Notes: generated by a model not told the origin, from the letters alone. A DNA stretch of 64,000 bases from NCEH01 sp040049195 (GCF_040049195.1 NZ_JBDZDL010000001.1), one strand, 5' to 3'. Positions 34,647 to 44,151 are shown, counted from the first letter of the stretch. A program made the numbers and translations.

Positions 34647-35159
34647 TCAGCCCATACGGCTGGGGTGCGAGGGCGGCATTTTTGAGGCGCGTCCGAAGAA
34701 AGCATCATAAAGCAGCACGATCACGCCCACAACGACCGCCACATCGGCGATGTTGAACACGTACCAATTGAAGCCGAACGCGTGCAGCGACACGAAATCG
34801 AACACCGCGCCGTAAACGACCCGGTCCGCCGCATTGCCGATGGCGCCGCCGATCAAAAGGCCGAGAGAGAAGGCTTCCAGCTTGCGCGGCGTGCGGGCGA
34901 GCCACACCGCGAACAGCAAGGAGGCGATCACCTTGAACGCCACCAGCACCCAGCGGCCGGTCTCGCCCTGCGGGAACAGGCCGTAGCTGATGCCGCTGTT
35001 CCACAGCACCACGAGATTGAGGAAGGGCGTCAATTCCCGCACGCCCTCCGGCCAGCTTTGCGACCAGGCGAGCACCGCGGTCTTGCTGCCCTGGTCGAGC
35101 ACCAGCACGATCAGCGCCACCAGGACGCCGAGGCGGATGTGGCGCACGGGGCGGCTCAT
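34647..35159 (-). CDS. lspA: Lipoprotein signal peptidase (signal peptidase II)
   Basis: A 170-residue, four-helix membrane aspartyl protease that removes signal peptides from prolipoproteins. Catalytic aspartates are Asp112 in GNAADRV and Asp139 in FNIADVAVV. DQGSK near residue 22 is the usual first-helix motif. ATG 35159 overlaps the ileS stop (ATGA), giving the common ileS-lspA coupling. Likely clients in this window are the extensin-like and 30-kb lipoproteins. Confidence 0.95.
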   Translation of the reverse strand: MSRPVRHIRLGVLVALIVLVLDQGSKTAVLAWSQSWPEGVRELTPFLNLVVLWNSGISYGLFPQGETGRWVLVAFKVIASLLFAVWLARTPRKLEAFSLGLLIGGAIGNAADRVVYGAVFDFVSLHAFGFNWYVFNIADVAVVVGVIVLLYDAFFGRASKMPPSHPSRMG

Positions 35160-38100
35160 TCGGCGGCGGCTCGCGCGGCCAGTTCCCGCAGTGCGCGGGC
35201 ATCGCGCAAGGTGACATCGGGATAATCGGGATCGCTGCCGACCTCCTCCAGCACCTTCCAGGACCGCGCGCATTTGCGGCCCTGCGCCAAAGCGGGCACC
35301 ACCGCGACGCCCGGCACCTCCTCGAGCACGAACGCACCGGCCGGCGGTTCGGAAAGGACGAGGCTTGCGCCCGAGGTGATGCAGACCTCCGCGAGGTCCA
35401 CACCCTCCAGCGCTGCGGCGAGGTCGGCATTGGTCACGAACACCTGCGGTGCGGCTTCGAGCGAGGAGCCGATGCGCTTGGCGGTGCGCTCCACCTCCAG
35501 TGCGCCGAGCACGACCCGGCGCACGAGGCGGATCTTCCGCCAGGTTTCCGCAAGCTCCTCATTCTTCCATGCCGCCGGCGTTTCCGGGAAGGTGCGCAGG
35601 TGCACGGAGCCTTCCGTATCGCCGGTGCGCGCGAGATAGGCTTCCTCGCAGGTGAACGGAAGGATGGGGGCGAGCCAGGTGACGACGCGCTCGAACACCT
35701 CGTCCAGCACGGTGAGGCAGGCGCGGCGGGTGAGCGAGGACAAGGGATCGCAATAAAGCGCGTCCTTGCGCACGTCGAAATAGAAGGCGGACAGCTCGCT
35801 TGTCATGAAGGACGTGAGCAAGGCGTGGACCTTCTTGTAGTCATAGGCGACGTAAGCGGCGCGGATCTGCCCGTCCAGCTCCTGGAGGCGATGCAGGATC
35901 AGCCGCTCCAGGGGCGGCATGTCGGCGAAGGCGACACGGTCCGCCGCATGATAATGGTGCAGCGATCCCAGCAGCCAGCGCACGGTATTGCGCAGTTTCC
36001 GGTACGTGTCGGCGGTGGTCTTCAGGATTTCCGGGCCGATTTTCAGATCGTCGGCATAATCGGAGGCGCACACCCACAGGCGCAGGATGTCGGCGCCGGA
36101 CGCCTTGATCACATCCTGGGGCGAGACCACGTTGCCGAGCGACTTGGACATCTTGTGCCCGTTCTCGTCCAGCACGAAGCCGTGGGTCAGCACCGCATCA
36201 TAGGGCGGGCGGCCGCGGGTGCCGCAGCTTTCCAACAGGGAGGAGTGGAACCAGCCGCGATGCTGGTCGGAGCCTTCCAGATACATCACCCGGTCCGGCC
36301 CCTCGGGCGGGCGGTTCGCCTTCAGGTCGGGGCGCACCTCCAGGGTGAAGGCGTGGGTGGAGCCGGAGTCGAACCACACGTCGAGGATGTCGTCCACCTT
36401 CGCCCAGCCCTCGGCGGCGCGCTCGGCGAGGAAGCGCTCACGCGCGCCCTCCTTGTACCAGGCGTCGGCGCCTTCCTCCGCGAAGGCTTCGGCGATGCGA
36501 GCGTTCACGGCGGGGTCCTTGAGGATCTCCACCGAGCCGTCGCCCACCTCCTTCACGAACACGGCGATGGGCACGCCCCAGGCACGCTGGCGCGAGACCA
36601 CCCAGTCGGGCCGGCTGGCGATCATACCGGTGATGCGGTTCTCACCCACCTCCGGCACCCAATCCACCGTCTTGATGCCGGCGAGCGCGCGGGCGCGCAG
36701 CGTGTCGGGCTCATTGCCGGCGAGGGTCGCGGGGCGCGGCGCCGCCGTGCCGTCCGCATTGCGGATGTCCTGGTCCATGGCGATGAACCATTGCGGCGTG
36801 TTGCGGAAGATGACCGGCTTCTTGGAGCGCCAGGAATGGGGATATTGATGCTTCAACCGTCCGCGCGCGAGCAGGTTTCCGGCCGCCACCAAAGCGTCGA
36901 TGACCGCCTGGTTGGCATCGCCCTTCTCGCCCTTGTCGGTAATGACGCGCTTGCCGGAAAATCCCGGCGCCTGGTCGGTATAGAAGCTGTCCTCGTCCAC
37001 CGTATAGGGGATGGCGGGATTGATGCCGCGCTCCTCCAGCCAGCGGCGGTGCGCCGTCCAGATCTCAAAATCCTCGCGCCCGTGGCCGGGGGCGGTGTGG
37101 ACGAAGCCCGTGCCCGCATCGTCGGTGACATGGTCGCCGTCGAGCAGGGGAACCTTGAAGGAATAACCGAGGTTGGCCAGCGGATGGGCGGTGACAAGGT
37201 TCGCCAGCACGTCCGCCGGGACGTCGGCGAGCCGCGTGAAGCTGGTGACGCGCGCGGCCTTGAACACGTCCTCCGCCAGCTTGTCGGCGAGGATCAGCTT
37301 GTCGCCGGCCTTCGACCAATTGTCCGCCGGCGCCTCGGTCACTTCATAGAGGCCGTAGGAAATGCGGTTCGAGAAGGAGATCGCCCGGTTGCCGGGCATG
37401 GTCCAGGGGGTGGTGGTCCAGATGACGACCGACGCCTGATCCAAGTCCACCGTGAGAGCCGCAGACGCCGCAATCTGGTCAACTTTAGAAGAACCGCCGA
37501 TCACCGGTTGCAGCTCTCCGGCAGCGTCTTCCTTGAACGCCCTATCCGGGCGGACGACCGGCATCGTGAAGTCTATAACCGGAAACTTCACCCACACCGT
37601 GTCCGACTGGTGGTCGTGATATTCCACTTCCGCCTCGGCCAGCGCGGTCTTTTCCACCACCGACCACATCACCGGCTTGGAGCCGCGATAAAGCAGGCCG
37701 TTTTCGGCGAACTTGATGATCTCGCGGGCGATCTGCGCTTCGCCCAGGAAGCTCATGGTGGTGTAGGGGTGGTCCCAATCGCCTTCCACGCCGAGGCGCT
37801 TGAATTCCTCGCGCTGCACGTCGAGCCAATGCTCGGCATAGGCGCGGCATTCCTGGCGGAAGGCGATCATCGCGCCGGAATCCTTCAGGTCCGGCTTGGA
37901 CTTGCCCTTCTTGCGGTAATTCTCTTCCTCGATCTTCCACTCGATGGGCAGGCCGTGGCAATCCCAGCCGGGCACATAATTGGAATCGAAGCCCAGCATC
38001 TGCTGGGAGCGCGTCACCACGTCCTTGAGGATCTTGTTGAGCGCGTGGCCGATGTGGATGTTGCCATTGGCATAGGGCGGGCCGTCGTGCAGCACGAAGC

Positions 38101-38272
38101 GGGGACGCCCGCGCCCCTCCTCACGCAGGCGCTCGCGCAGGCCGATGCGCGCCCAGCGCTCCAGCAGTTCCGGCTCCTTCTTCGGCAACCCGCCCCGCAT
38201 GGGGAATTCGGTCTGCGGCAGGAACAGGGTCGCGGAATAGTCCACGGCGTCGGACGGCGTCTTCTCGGTCAT
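35156..38272 (-). CDS. ileS: Isoleucyl-tRNA synthetase
   Basis: A 1038-residue class I synthetase. The HIGH motif is in ANGNIHIGHALNK (73-76) and the second signature is GHKMSKSLGN. It includes the CP1 editing domain and the anticodon-binding domain (LHHYHAADRVAFADMPPLER onward). Bacterial IleS usually ends in a four-Cys zinc finger; here only RKCARSWKVLEEVG remains and the later Cys pair is absent (PDVTLRDARALREL). It is probably the long-standing alphaproteobacterial variant rather than damage, because length and frame are intact. Confidence 0.97.
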   Translation of the reverse strand: MTEKTPSDAVDYSATLFLPQTEFPMRGGLPKKEPELLERWARIGLRERLREEGRGRPRFVLHDGPPYANGNIHIGHALNKILKDVVTRSQQMLGFDSNYVPGWDCHGLPIEWKIEEENYRKKGKSKPDLKDSGAMIAFRQECRAYAEHWLDVQREEFKRLGVEGDWDHPYTTMSFLGEAQIAREIIKFAENGLLYRGSKPVMWSVVEKTALAEAEVEYHDHQSDTVWVKFPVIDFTMPVVRPDRAFKEDAAGELQPVIGGSSKVDQIAASAALTVDLDQASVVIWTTTPWTMPGNRAISFSNRISYGLYEVTEAPADNWSKAGDKLILADKLAEDVFKAARVTSFTRLADVPADVLANLVTAHPLANLGYSFKVPLLDGDHVTDDAGTGFVHTAPGHGREDFEIWTAHRRWLEERGINPAIPYTVDEDSFYTDQAPGFSGKRVITDKGEKGDANQAVIDALVAAGNLLARGRLKHQYPHSWRSKKPVIFRNTPQWFIAMDQDIRNADGTAAPRPATLAGNEPDTLRARALAGIKTVDWVPEVGENRITGMIASRPDWVVSRQRAWGVPIAVFVKEVGDGSVEILKDPAVNARIAEAFAEEGADAWYKEGARERFLAERAAEGWAKVDDILDVWFDSGSTHAFTLEVRPDLKANRPPEGPDRVMYLEGSDQHRGWFHSSLLESCGTRGRPPYDAVLTHGFVLDENGHKMSKSLGNVVSPQDVIKASGADILRLWVCASDYADDLKIGPEILKTTADTYRKLRNTVRWLLGSLHHYHAADRVAFADMPPLERLILHRLQELDGQIRAAYVAYDYKKVHALLTSFMTSELSAFYFDVRKDALYCDPLSSLTRRACLTVLDEVFERVVTWLAPILPFTCEEAYLARTGDTEGSVHLRTFPETPAAWKNEELAETWRKIRLVRRVVLGALEVERTAKRIGSSLEAAPQVFVTNADLAAALEGVDLAEVCITSGASLVLSEPPAGAFVLEEVPGVAVVPALAQGRKCARSWKVLEEVGSDPDYPDVTLRDARALRELAARAAAE

Positions 38273-38581
38273 GGGATCGGGCTCGAACAGGATCTTGGCG
38301 GCAGATCGTTACATCGTGTGGCGCCCCCCGGCGCGGCGGCGGGATGGGCGCGGCGAGGGCGTGTCCCGGTTGACCCCGCGCGCTCAGGCGCGTCGGCGGG
38401 GTGCCGGGCTGGTAATTCGCGCCCGGGCCGGGCGGCGCGCGGCCTGATGTGACGTTCCTTGTGCCATGCAGGGCTTCTAGCAGGGGTCTTCGCGCGGGAA
38501 AAGCCCGGATGGCGCGCGCACGCGGCGCAGGCGCGGGCAGCGCTTTGCGAAATCGCCTGCCCCCTGTCCTTTGAAAGCAAT
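38273..38581. other. Intergenic stretch upstream of ileS
   Basis: This interval contains GC-rich sequence with no convincing open frame, RNA or repeat. The ileS promoter should be here, but I do not see a clear consensus. Confidence 0.4.
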
Positions 38582-38610
38582 GAAGCCCCGGCCGTTGCGG
38601 CCGAGGCTTC
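38582..38610 (-). terminator. Hairpin/terminator after amtB
   Basis: GAAGCC-TCGGCCGCAACGGCCGG-GGCTTC forms a strong stem on the minus strand, followed by ATTGCTTTC. On the plus strand it is followed by ATCTTCCCCTCTTTTTATTC, so it could act in either direction. Confidence 0.5.
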
Positions 38611-38775
38611 ATCTTCCCCTCTTTTTATTCTGGTCGCGGCAGCCCGCTTATTCTGGTTTCGGCGGGCCTGCCCTGGATCGTAATGCGGCGATGCGGGACC
38701 GCCGGGTGTCAGGAGGATCCGACCGCCGCAGGGCGGCCGGAGAAAGCGGGGCGGCGGAGCCGCCGCCCCTCAACC

Positions 38776-40263
38776 TCAGCTGTGGTAGGCGCGCTCGCCG
38801 TGCTCGGTGATGTCGAGACCCTCGCGCTCCTTCTCCACCGGGGCGCGCAGTCCGACCACGGCCTTGATGATGTAGAAGAGGATCGCCGAGCCGACGCCCG
38901 ACCACACGAGGGTGATCAGCACCGCCTTCACCTGCGCCAGGACCTGGGCGCCCATGACATATTCGGCAACCGCGCCGGTGGTGTAGTCGTAGATGCCCGT
39001 GCCGCCGAGGGCGGGGCTCACGACGATGCCGGTCGCGATGGCGCCGAAGATGCCGCCGATGCAGTGCACGCCGAACACGTCGAGTGAGTCGTCATAGCCG
39101 AAGGCGTTCTTCACGGTGGTGCAGAAGAAGAAGCACAGCACGCCGACGATCAGGCCCGAAACCAGCGAGCCCATGATTCCGGCGAAGCCAGCCATCGGGG
39201 TGACGGCCACGAGGCCGGCAACCGCGCCGGAGACGACACCGAGCATGGAGGGCTTACCCTTGGCCAGCCACTCGATGATCATCCAGGAGACGGCGGCGGC
39301 GCAGGTGGCGATGAAGGTGTTCATCATGGCCAGCGCGGTGAGGCCGTTGGCTTCCAGGTTGGAGCCGGCGTTGAAGCCGAACCAGCCGACCCACAGGAGG
39401 GAGGCGCCGACCATGGTGAGCGTCAGGGAGTGGGGGGAGAAGGCTTCCTTGCCGAAGCCCGTGCGCTTGCCGACGATGAGGCAGCCCACGAAGGCGGCGA
39501 TACCGGCGTTGATGTGCACCACGGTGCCGCCGGCGAAGTCGATGGCGCCGATCTTGTAGATGTAGCCGGCGTCCGCGAGAACCGCGTCGAGGGCATCCTG
39601 CGCTGCCTGCTTGGCCGGGCCGTCAGCCGCCGCCTTCAGGGCCTTGGCAGCCGCGTCGACCGCGTCCGGGCCGGCCCAGTACCAAACCATGTGGGCGATC
39701 GGGAAGTAGATGAACGTGACCCAGAGCGGCACGAACAGCACGATCGCCGAGAACTTCACGCGTTCAGCGAACGCGCCGAAGATCAGCGCCGGGGTGATCA
39801 TGGCGAAGGTCATCTGGAAGGCGACGAACACCAGTTCCGGAATGGCCACGCCCACCGTGAAGGTGCCACCGGCGGAATCCACCGTGATGCCCTTCATGAA
39901 GGCCTTGGAGAAGCCGCCCACGAAATCGGAGCCGCCGGTGAAGGCCATGGAATAGCCGTACAGGACCCAGATCAGGCCGACGATGCAGACGGTGTAGAAC
40001 ACCTGCATCAGCACCGAGAGCATGTTCTTGCCGCGAACGAGGCCGCCGTAGAACAGCGCGAGGCCGGGGACCGACATCATCAGCACGACCATGGCGGAGA
40101 CCAGCATCCAGGCCGTGTCGCCCTTATTGATGGTCGGCGCCGCGGCAACCGCCGCAGCGGCATCGGCCGCCGGCGTGGCTGTCTGCGCAAGGACGGGCAT
40201 GGCAATGGCCGCCGCTGCGAGAAGGGTTGGCAGTCCCACTCGGGACCAGGTCTTGAACGTCAT
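38776..40263 (-). CDS. amtB: Ammonium transporter AmtB
   Basis: A 495-residue Amt channel with a cleavable-looking N-terminal signal (LLAAAAIAMPVLAQTATPAA) and eleven membrane helices. MLVSAMVVLMMSVPGLALFY with GGLVRGKN opens the first Amt helices. The twin pore histidines are in YFPIAHMVWYW and DVFGVHCIGG. An extended loop (about residues 195-225, KALKAAADGPAKQAAQDALD) lies between helices 5 and 6. It imports ammonium and is gated by GlnK, encoded 29 bp upstream. Confidence 0.96.
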   Translation of the reverse strand: MTFKTWSRVGLPTLLAAAAIAMPVLAQTATPAADAAAAVAAAPTINKGDTAWMLVSAMVVLMMSVPGLALFYGGLVRGKNMLSVLMQVFYTVCIVGLIWVLYGYSMAFTGGSDFVGGFSKAFMKGITVDSAGGTFTVGVAIPELVFVAFQMTFAMITPALIFGAFAERVKFSAIVLFVPLWVTFIYFPIAHMVWYWAGPDAVDAAAKALKAAADGPAKQAAQDALDAVLADAGYIYKIGAIDFAGGTVVHINAGIAAFVGCLIVGKRTGFGKEAFSPHSLTLTMVGASLLWVGWFGFNAGSNLEANGLTALAMMNTFIATCAAAVSWMIIEWLAKGKPSMLGVVSGAVAGLVAVTPMAGFAGIMGSLVSGLIVGVLCFFFCTTVKNAFGYDDSLDVFGVHCIGGIFGAIATGIVVSPALGGTGIYDYTTGAVAEYVMGAQVLAQVKAVLITLVWSGVGSAILFYIIKAVVGLRAPVEKEREGLDITEHGERAYHS

Positions 40264-40292
40264 GGAATATGGCTCCGTAAAATGAGGATTGC

Positions 40293-40631
40293 TCAGAGGG
40301 CGTCGGTGTCGGTCTCGCCGGTACGGATGCGAACCGCCTGATCGATCTGGAAGACAAAGATCTTCCCGTCGCCGATCTGGCCCGTCTTGGCGGCGGCGGT
40401 GATGGCTTCCACCACCTTCGCGACCTGATCGGAGGCGACCGCCACCTCGATCTTCAGCTTGGGAAGGAAGCTCACGGCATATTCGGCGCCGCGATAGATT
40501 TCCGTGTGCCCCTTCTGGCGGCCGTAACCCTTGACCTCGGTCACGGTCAGGCCGTGGACCCCGATGCCGGTCAGGGCGTCGCGCACCTCTTCCAGCTTGA
40601 ACGGCTTAATGATGGCCATCACGATCTTCAT
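40293..40631 (-). CDS. glnK: Nitrogen regulatory PII protein GlnK
   Basis: A 112-residue PII protein from ATG 40631 (MKIVMAIIKPFKLEEVRDAL). The T-loop GRQKGHTEIYRGAEY carries uridylylation site Tyr51. It binds 2-oxoglutarate and ATP/ADP and blocks AmtB when nitrogen is ample. glnK-amtB is the universal pair; a sigma-54-like promoter lies upstream. Confidence 0.96.
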   Translation of the reverse strand: MKIVMAIIKPFKLEEVRDALTGIGVHGLTVTEVKGYGRQKGHTEIYRGAEYAVSFLPKLKIEVAVASDQVAKVVEAITAAAKTGQIGDGKIFVFQIDQAVRIRTGETDTDAL

Positions 40632-40756
40632 GGATCGATCCCTGTCCCTATCCCCGTGATGCCCTCGCACCGCAAAGCGGAGGGCGCGTTCTTCCGGGCT
40701 GGGCCGCGCGTGACGGGGAAAATCCACGCTGCAGCACCCAAGCCTGCGAACAGGGA

Positions 40757-40772
40757 ATCAAGGACCGTGCCA
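40757..40772 (-). promoter_or_regulatory. Sigma-54-like promoter of glnK-amtB
   Basis: Minus strand TGGCAC-GGTCC-TTGAT matches the -24/-12 consensus TGGCAC-N5-TTGCW except that the -12 GC is GA. About 125 bp before glnK, as expected for NtrC-RpoN control. No clear NtrC palindrome was seen. Confidence 0.55.
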
Positions 40773-40892
40773 AATGGGTAAAGCCTCGTTTACGGCGTGC
40801 TTATTTTCTCGCCACGAGACTCTTCGTCATGCGGTTGCCGCAGCGTTGCCTAAATTTTTGCCTATAAAATAATCATATCGCACAATGCGCAG

Positions 40893-41759
40893 TCACCGGG
40901 GGGTAACGGGGCGCATCAAACCTTCCTGCGCCGCGGACGCCACCAGCTTTCCGTCGCGGGTGAACAGCTCGCCGCGGCAAAATCCGCGCGCGCCGCCGGC
41001 GGCCGGACTTTCCTGCACGTAAAGCAGCCATTCGTCGGCGCGGAAAGGCTGATGAAACCACAGCGCGTGGTCGAGGCTCGCGACTTGTATGTCCGGGTCG
41101 AACACGCTCTTGCGATGCGGCACCAGCGCCGCCTGCAGCAGCGACAGGTCGGATGCATAGGCGAGCACTGCCTGCTGCGTGCGCAGATCGTCCGGCAAGG
41201 GTCCGCGCGCGCGCACCCAGATGCTCGGGCGGGATGTGTTGATATTGCCCGAAAGAAAGGAGGGGTCGAGGCTCGTCGGCTTCACCTCCAGCGGGCGCAG
41301 CGCCATCCAGTCGCGCTTCGAGGCCGCGGGAAAGCGCTTCAGCAGCTTTTCGCGCCACACTTCGTCGGAGGGCAATTGCTCCGGCTGGGGCACCTGCGGC
41401 ATGGCGATCTGGTGCTCCAGCCCCGGCTCGAGGAGCTGGAACGAGGCCGACATGGAGAAAATCGCCTTGCCGTGCTGGATCGCTTTGACCGTGCGTGTGG
41501 TGAAGGAGCGGCCGTCGCGGATGCGGTCCACCTCATAGATGATCGGCACGGTGGGATCGCCCCCCAGCAGGAAATAACCGTGCAGGGAATGGGTGATGCG
41601 CTCCACCTCCACGGTGCGCTGGGCGGCCACCAGGGCCTGCGCCACCACCTGCCCGCCGAACACCCGCCCGCCCCCCGGGCTCCCGCTGCGACCCCGGAAC
41701 AGATTGATCTCCAGGGGCTCAAGGTCGAGGATGTTCAGAAGGGCTTCGACATCATTCAT
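40893..41759 (-). CDS. tesB: Acyl-CoA thioesterase II (TesB)
   Basis: A 288-residue double hot-dog protein that hydrolyses medium- and long-chain acyl-CoA in the cytoplasm. FRGRSGSPGGGRVFGGQVVA and HSLHGYFLLGGDPTVPIIYE mark the first hot-dog; the second contains AYASDLSLLQAAL (catalytic Asp) and VASLDHALWFHQPFRADEWL. VASAAQEGLMR supplies the catalytic Gln. Divergent from the ubiquinone hydroxylase gene. Confidence 0.95.
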   Translation of the reverse strand: MNDVEALLNILDLEPLEINLFRGRSGSPGGGRVFGGQVVAQALVAAQRTVEVERITHSLHGYFLLGGDPTVPIIYEVDRIRDGRSFTTRTVKAIQHGKAIFSMSASFQLLEPGLEHQIAMPQVPQPEQLPSDEVWREKLLKRFPAASKRDWMALRPLEVKPTSLDPSFLSGNINTSRPSIWVRARGPLPDDLRTQQAVLAYASDLSLLQAALVPHRKSVFDPDIQVASLDHALWFHQPFRADEWLLYVQESPAAGGARGFCRGELFTRDGKLVASAAQEGLMRPVTPR

Positions 41760-41916
41760 GACGGGGCTCGACCTTGAAGTTTACAGGGCAGGTTCGGGCG
41801 AGCGAGCCACGCGCCGTGACGCCCGTCAAGGCCACGCTGGCGCGCGATCCCGCGCCGCCGGGCCGCATTTCAGCCCGCGCCATGATATGGGCTGCGGGGA
41901 TATCGGAGAGAAGATC

Positions 41917-43167
41917 ATGACCGCCAGCGCCCAGACCCGCACGCCCGCCGCAGGCCGCGCCGATGTGGTGATCGCGGGGGCGGGGCTCGCGGGGCTGAGC
42001 CTTGCGCTCGCGCTCAAGGAGGGGCTCGGCAGCGATGCCGCCATTGCGGTGCTGGACCCCGCCTTCGCGCGCGGCAGCTGGGGCGATCCGCGCGCCTCCG
42101 CCATCGCGGCCGGCGCGCGCCGCCTGCTCACCGTGCTCGGCGTCTGGGACAAGGTGGCGCAGGCCGCCGAGCCCATGCGCACCATGGTGGTGACCGACAG
42201 CCGCACCCGCGACGTCGCCCGCCCGGTCTTCCTCACCTTCGACGGCGAGGTGGAGGCCGGCGAGGCGTTCGCCCACATGGTGCCGAATGCCGTGCTCCAG
42301 CAAGCCCTGACCGAGGCCGCCGAGGCCGCCGGCGTCGCGCTGATCGCCGAGCCGGTGCGCGATTTCTCTAGCGACCGCAGCGGCGTGACGGTTTCCTACG
42401 GCGCCGGCCAGACCTTGCGTACCCCGCTTCTGGTGGCCTGCGACGGCGCCCGCTCGCGGCTGCGGGAAATGGCCGGCATCCAGACCGTGTCCTGGGCCTA
42501 TGGCCAATCCGCCATCACCTTCACGGTGGAGCATGAGCGCCCGCACGAGGGGCGGGCGGAGGAGCATTTCCTGCCCGGCGGCCCGTTCGCCACGCTGCCG
42601 CTGCCGGGCAACCGCTCCTCCGTGGTGTGGACGGAGCGGACGGCGGAAGCCCAGCGCCTGGTCGAATTGCCGGCTTTCCGCTTCCAGGAGGAATTGGAGC
42701 AGCGCTTCGGCCTCTCCCTCGGGGCGGTGAAGCCGGTGACCAAGCCGAGCGTGCATCCGCTCGGCTTCGCCATGGCGCGCAGCTTCATCGGCGAGCGGTT
42801 CGCGCTGGTGGGGGACGCCGCCCATCTCATCCATCCGATCGCCGGGCAGGGCCTCAACATGGGCCTGCGCGACGTGGCGGCGCTGGCCGAGGCGATCACG
42901 GACGCGGCCCGCGTCGGCCTCGATTACGCTTCGCCCCAGGTGCTGGAGCGTTATCAGCGCTGGCGCCGGTTCGACACCCTGGCCATGGGGGTGGCTACCG
43001 ACGGGCTGAACAAATTGTTCTCCAACCATTCCGATGCCCTACGGCTGATGCGCGATGTCGGCCTGGGCCTGGTGGACCGCCTGCCGCGCCTCAAGGGCCT
43101 GTTCATCAAGGATGCGGCGGGGCTGACCGGCGCGGTGCCCAAGCTCATGCGGGGGCAGGCGCTTTAG
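41917..43167 (+). CDS. Ubiquinone biosynthesis hydroxylase, UbiH/UbiF/COQ6 family
   Basis: A 416-residue FAD monooxygenase. ATG 41917 follows GGAGAG; earlier in-frame codons lie antisense to tesB. The FAD-binding GAGLAGLSLA (21-30), the middle motif LVACDGARSRLRE and the late FALVGDAAHLIHPIAGQGLN are class A flavoprotein hydroxylase signatures. Alphaproteobacteria often use a single UbiL or a UbiM-type enzyme for several ring hydroxylations; which position this one acts on cannot be read directly. Confidence 0.92.
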   Translation: MTASAQTRTPAAGRADVVIAGAGLAGLSLALALKEGLGSDAAIAVLDPAFARGSWGDPRASAIAAGARRLLTVLGVWDKVAQAAEPMRTMVVTDSRTRDVARPVFLTFDGEVEAGEAFAHMVPNAVLQQALTEAAEAAGVALIAEPVRDFSSDRSGVTVSYGAGQTLRTPLLVACDGARSRLREMAGIQTVSWAYGQSAITFTVEHERPHEGRAEEHFLPGGPFATLPLPGNRSSVVWTERTAEAQRLVELPAFRFQEELEQRFGLSLGAVKPVTKPSVHPLGFAMARSFIGERFALVGDAAHLIHPIAGQGLNMGLRDVAALAEAITDAARVGLDYASPQVLERYQRWRRFDTLAMGVATDGLNKLFSNHSDALRLMRDVGLGLVDRLPRLKGLFIKDAAGLTGAVPKLMRGQAL

Positions 43168-43251
43168 GGGCGAGGACCGCCCCCAGATTGGGTGCGCGGC
43201 CGGCGGGATTGAGAAGCCGCGATGCCGGTCCAAGGCGTGCTAATCCGAAAA

Positions 43252-43267
43252 TGTTTCACGTGAAACA
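43252..43267. other. parS: parS centromere site
   Basis: A perfect 16-bp palindrome TGTTTCACGTGAAACA, identical to the consensus bound by chromosomal ParB. It lies in a 366-bp interval without a credible gene, just after the ubiquinone hydroxylase. parS sites normally cluster near the replication origin and load ParB and SMC. Confidence 0.9.
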
Positions 43268-43533
43268 ATGGCTTAGCGAAGACGAACACCGGTGCGAAGC
43301 GGGTTTCCCGCGGCTTTTCGGGCGAAGAAACCCTCAATTCGGGCGAACGTTCGCCGCACATGAATCCGGAGAAGCGCTCCGCTTGCGCGGTGCATGTGGG
43401 GCGCCGTTCGCCATGCGCATCGCAGGCCTGTTCAAATGTGAAACGGCCAGCTTGGTCGTGGCAGCTGGCTGGTGAGTTTGCGCAGCGCCGGCTCAGGTCG
43501 ACGCCCCATCTCCGCCGTGTTGGCGGAGCGGGG

Positions 43534-43948
43534 CTACCGAATGAGCTGGACCACGCGATGGGTCTGCAGGTCCATCAGCAGCGTGCGGTTGCCCACCACC
43601 GTTAGCGATAAGAGGTGGCGCCGTATTCGGCCGGCACTTCATAATAAGTGACGCCCTGGTCCGGGAGCTGCGCGCCCACCACCACCGGCTCGGCATAGGT
43701 GCAGGAGGGGCGGCGCTGCTCGACCACAAAGGTCAGGAAGCGCGGGGTTGATCGCCGATCATGGCGCCGGCCACGGCACCGCCCACGCCCCCCACGACCG
43801 CGCCCCCCGGGCCGCCGACGATTGCCCCGCCGATTGCGCCCGTCGTGGCTCCGGCTGCCGCGCCGCCCTGGGCCGCAGGCGCATTCTGCGCGAAAGCCAG
43901 GCCGGGAATGGAAGCGATGGCGGCTCCAAGGACAAGCTTCTTCAGCAT
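43534..43948 (-). pseudogene. DUF1236-type exported protein, broken by two frameshifts
   Basis: The start at 43948 encodes a signal peptide (MLKKLVLGAAIASIPGLAFA) and a Gly/Ala-rich segment (GAIGGAIVGGPGGAVVGGVG) ending prematurely after MIGDQPRAS. Shifting frame near 43739 restores RFLTFVVEQRRPSCTYAEPV ... YYEVPAEYGATSYR. A second shift near 43607 restores TVVGNRTLLMDLQTHRVVQL and a natural stop at 43534. Each break is a net loss of one base. The assembled sequence has the architecture of rhizobial DUF1236 envelope proteins. Either a decaying gene or assembly errors. Confidence 0.7.
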
Positions 43949-44090
43949 GGAAGTATTCCTCCCGATGAGCAAGCTTGAGCGATGATCCTGGAAGCTGCGT
44001 ACCGCAGCCAAAACAGCCTTGAGGGTGATGACCTCTATATTTTATTTATCACCGCCGTCGCACGACGCGGAAAAAGCGGCTGCACAAAAG

Positions 44091-44120
44091 AAAAGGCCCG
44101 GCGCTGGGCCGGGCCTTTTT
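44091..44120. terminator. Bidirectional terminator downstream of carD
   Basis: GGCCCGGC ... GCCGGGCC (44095-44115) is flanked by AAAA on the left and TTTTT on the right, so it can terminate on either strand; carD ends 32 bp away on the minus strand. Confidence 0.85.
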
Positions 44121-44151
44121 GAAATCAAGCGGAAGTTCAGTCGACGCAGTC

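Noticed and set aside
35600..38452. A 950-codon open frame antisense to ileS
   Set aside because: Shadow frame rich in His/Gly/Arg with no recognisable domain; ileS occupies the opposite strand.
43251..43475. A 75-codon frame beginning MFHVKQW
   Set aside because: Its start is simply the parS palindrome; there is no ribosome site and no similarity to a known protein.
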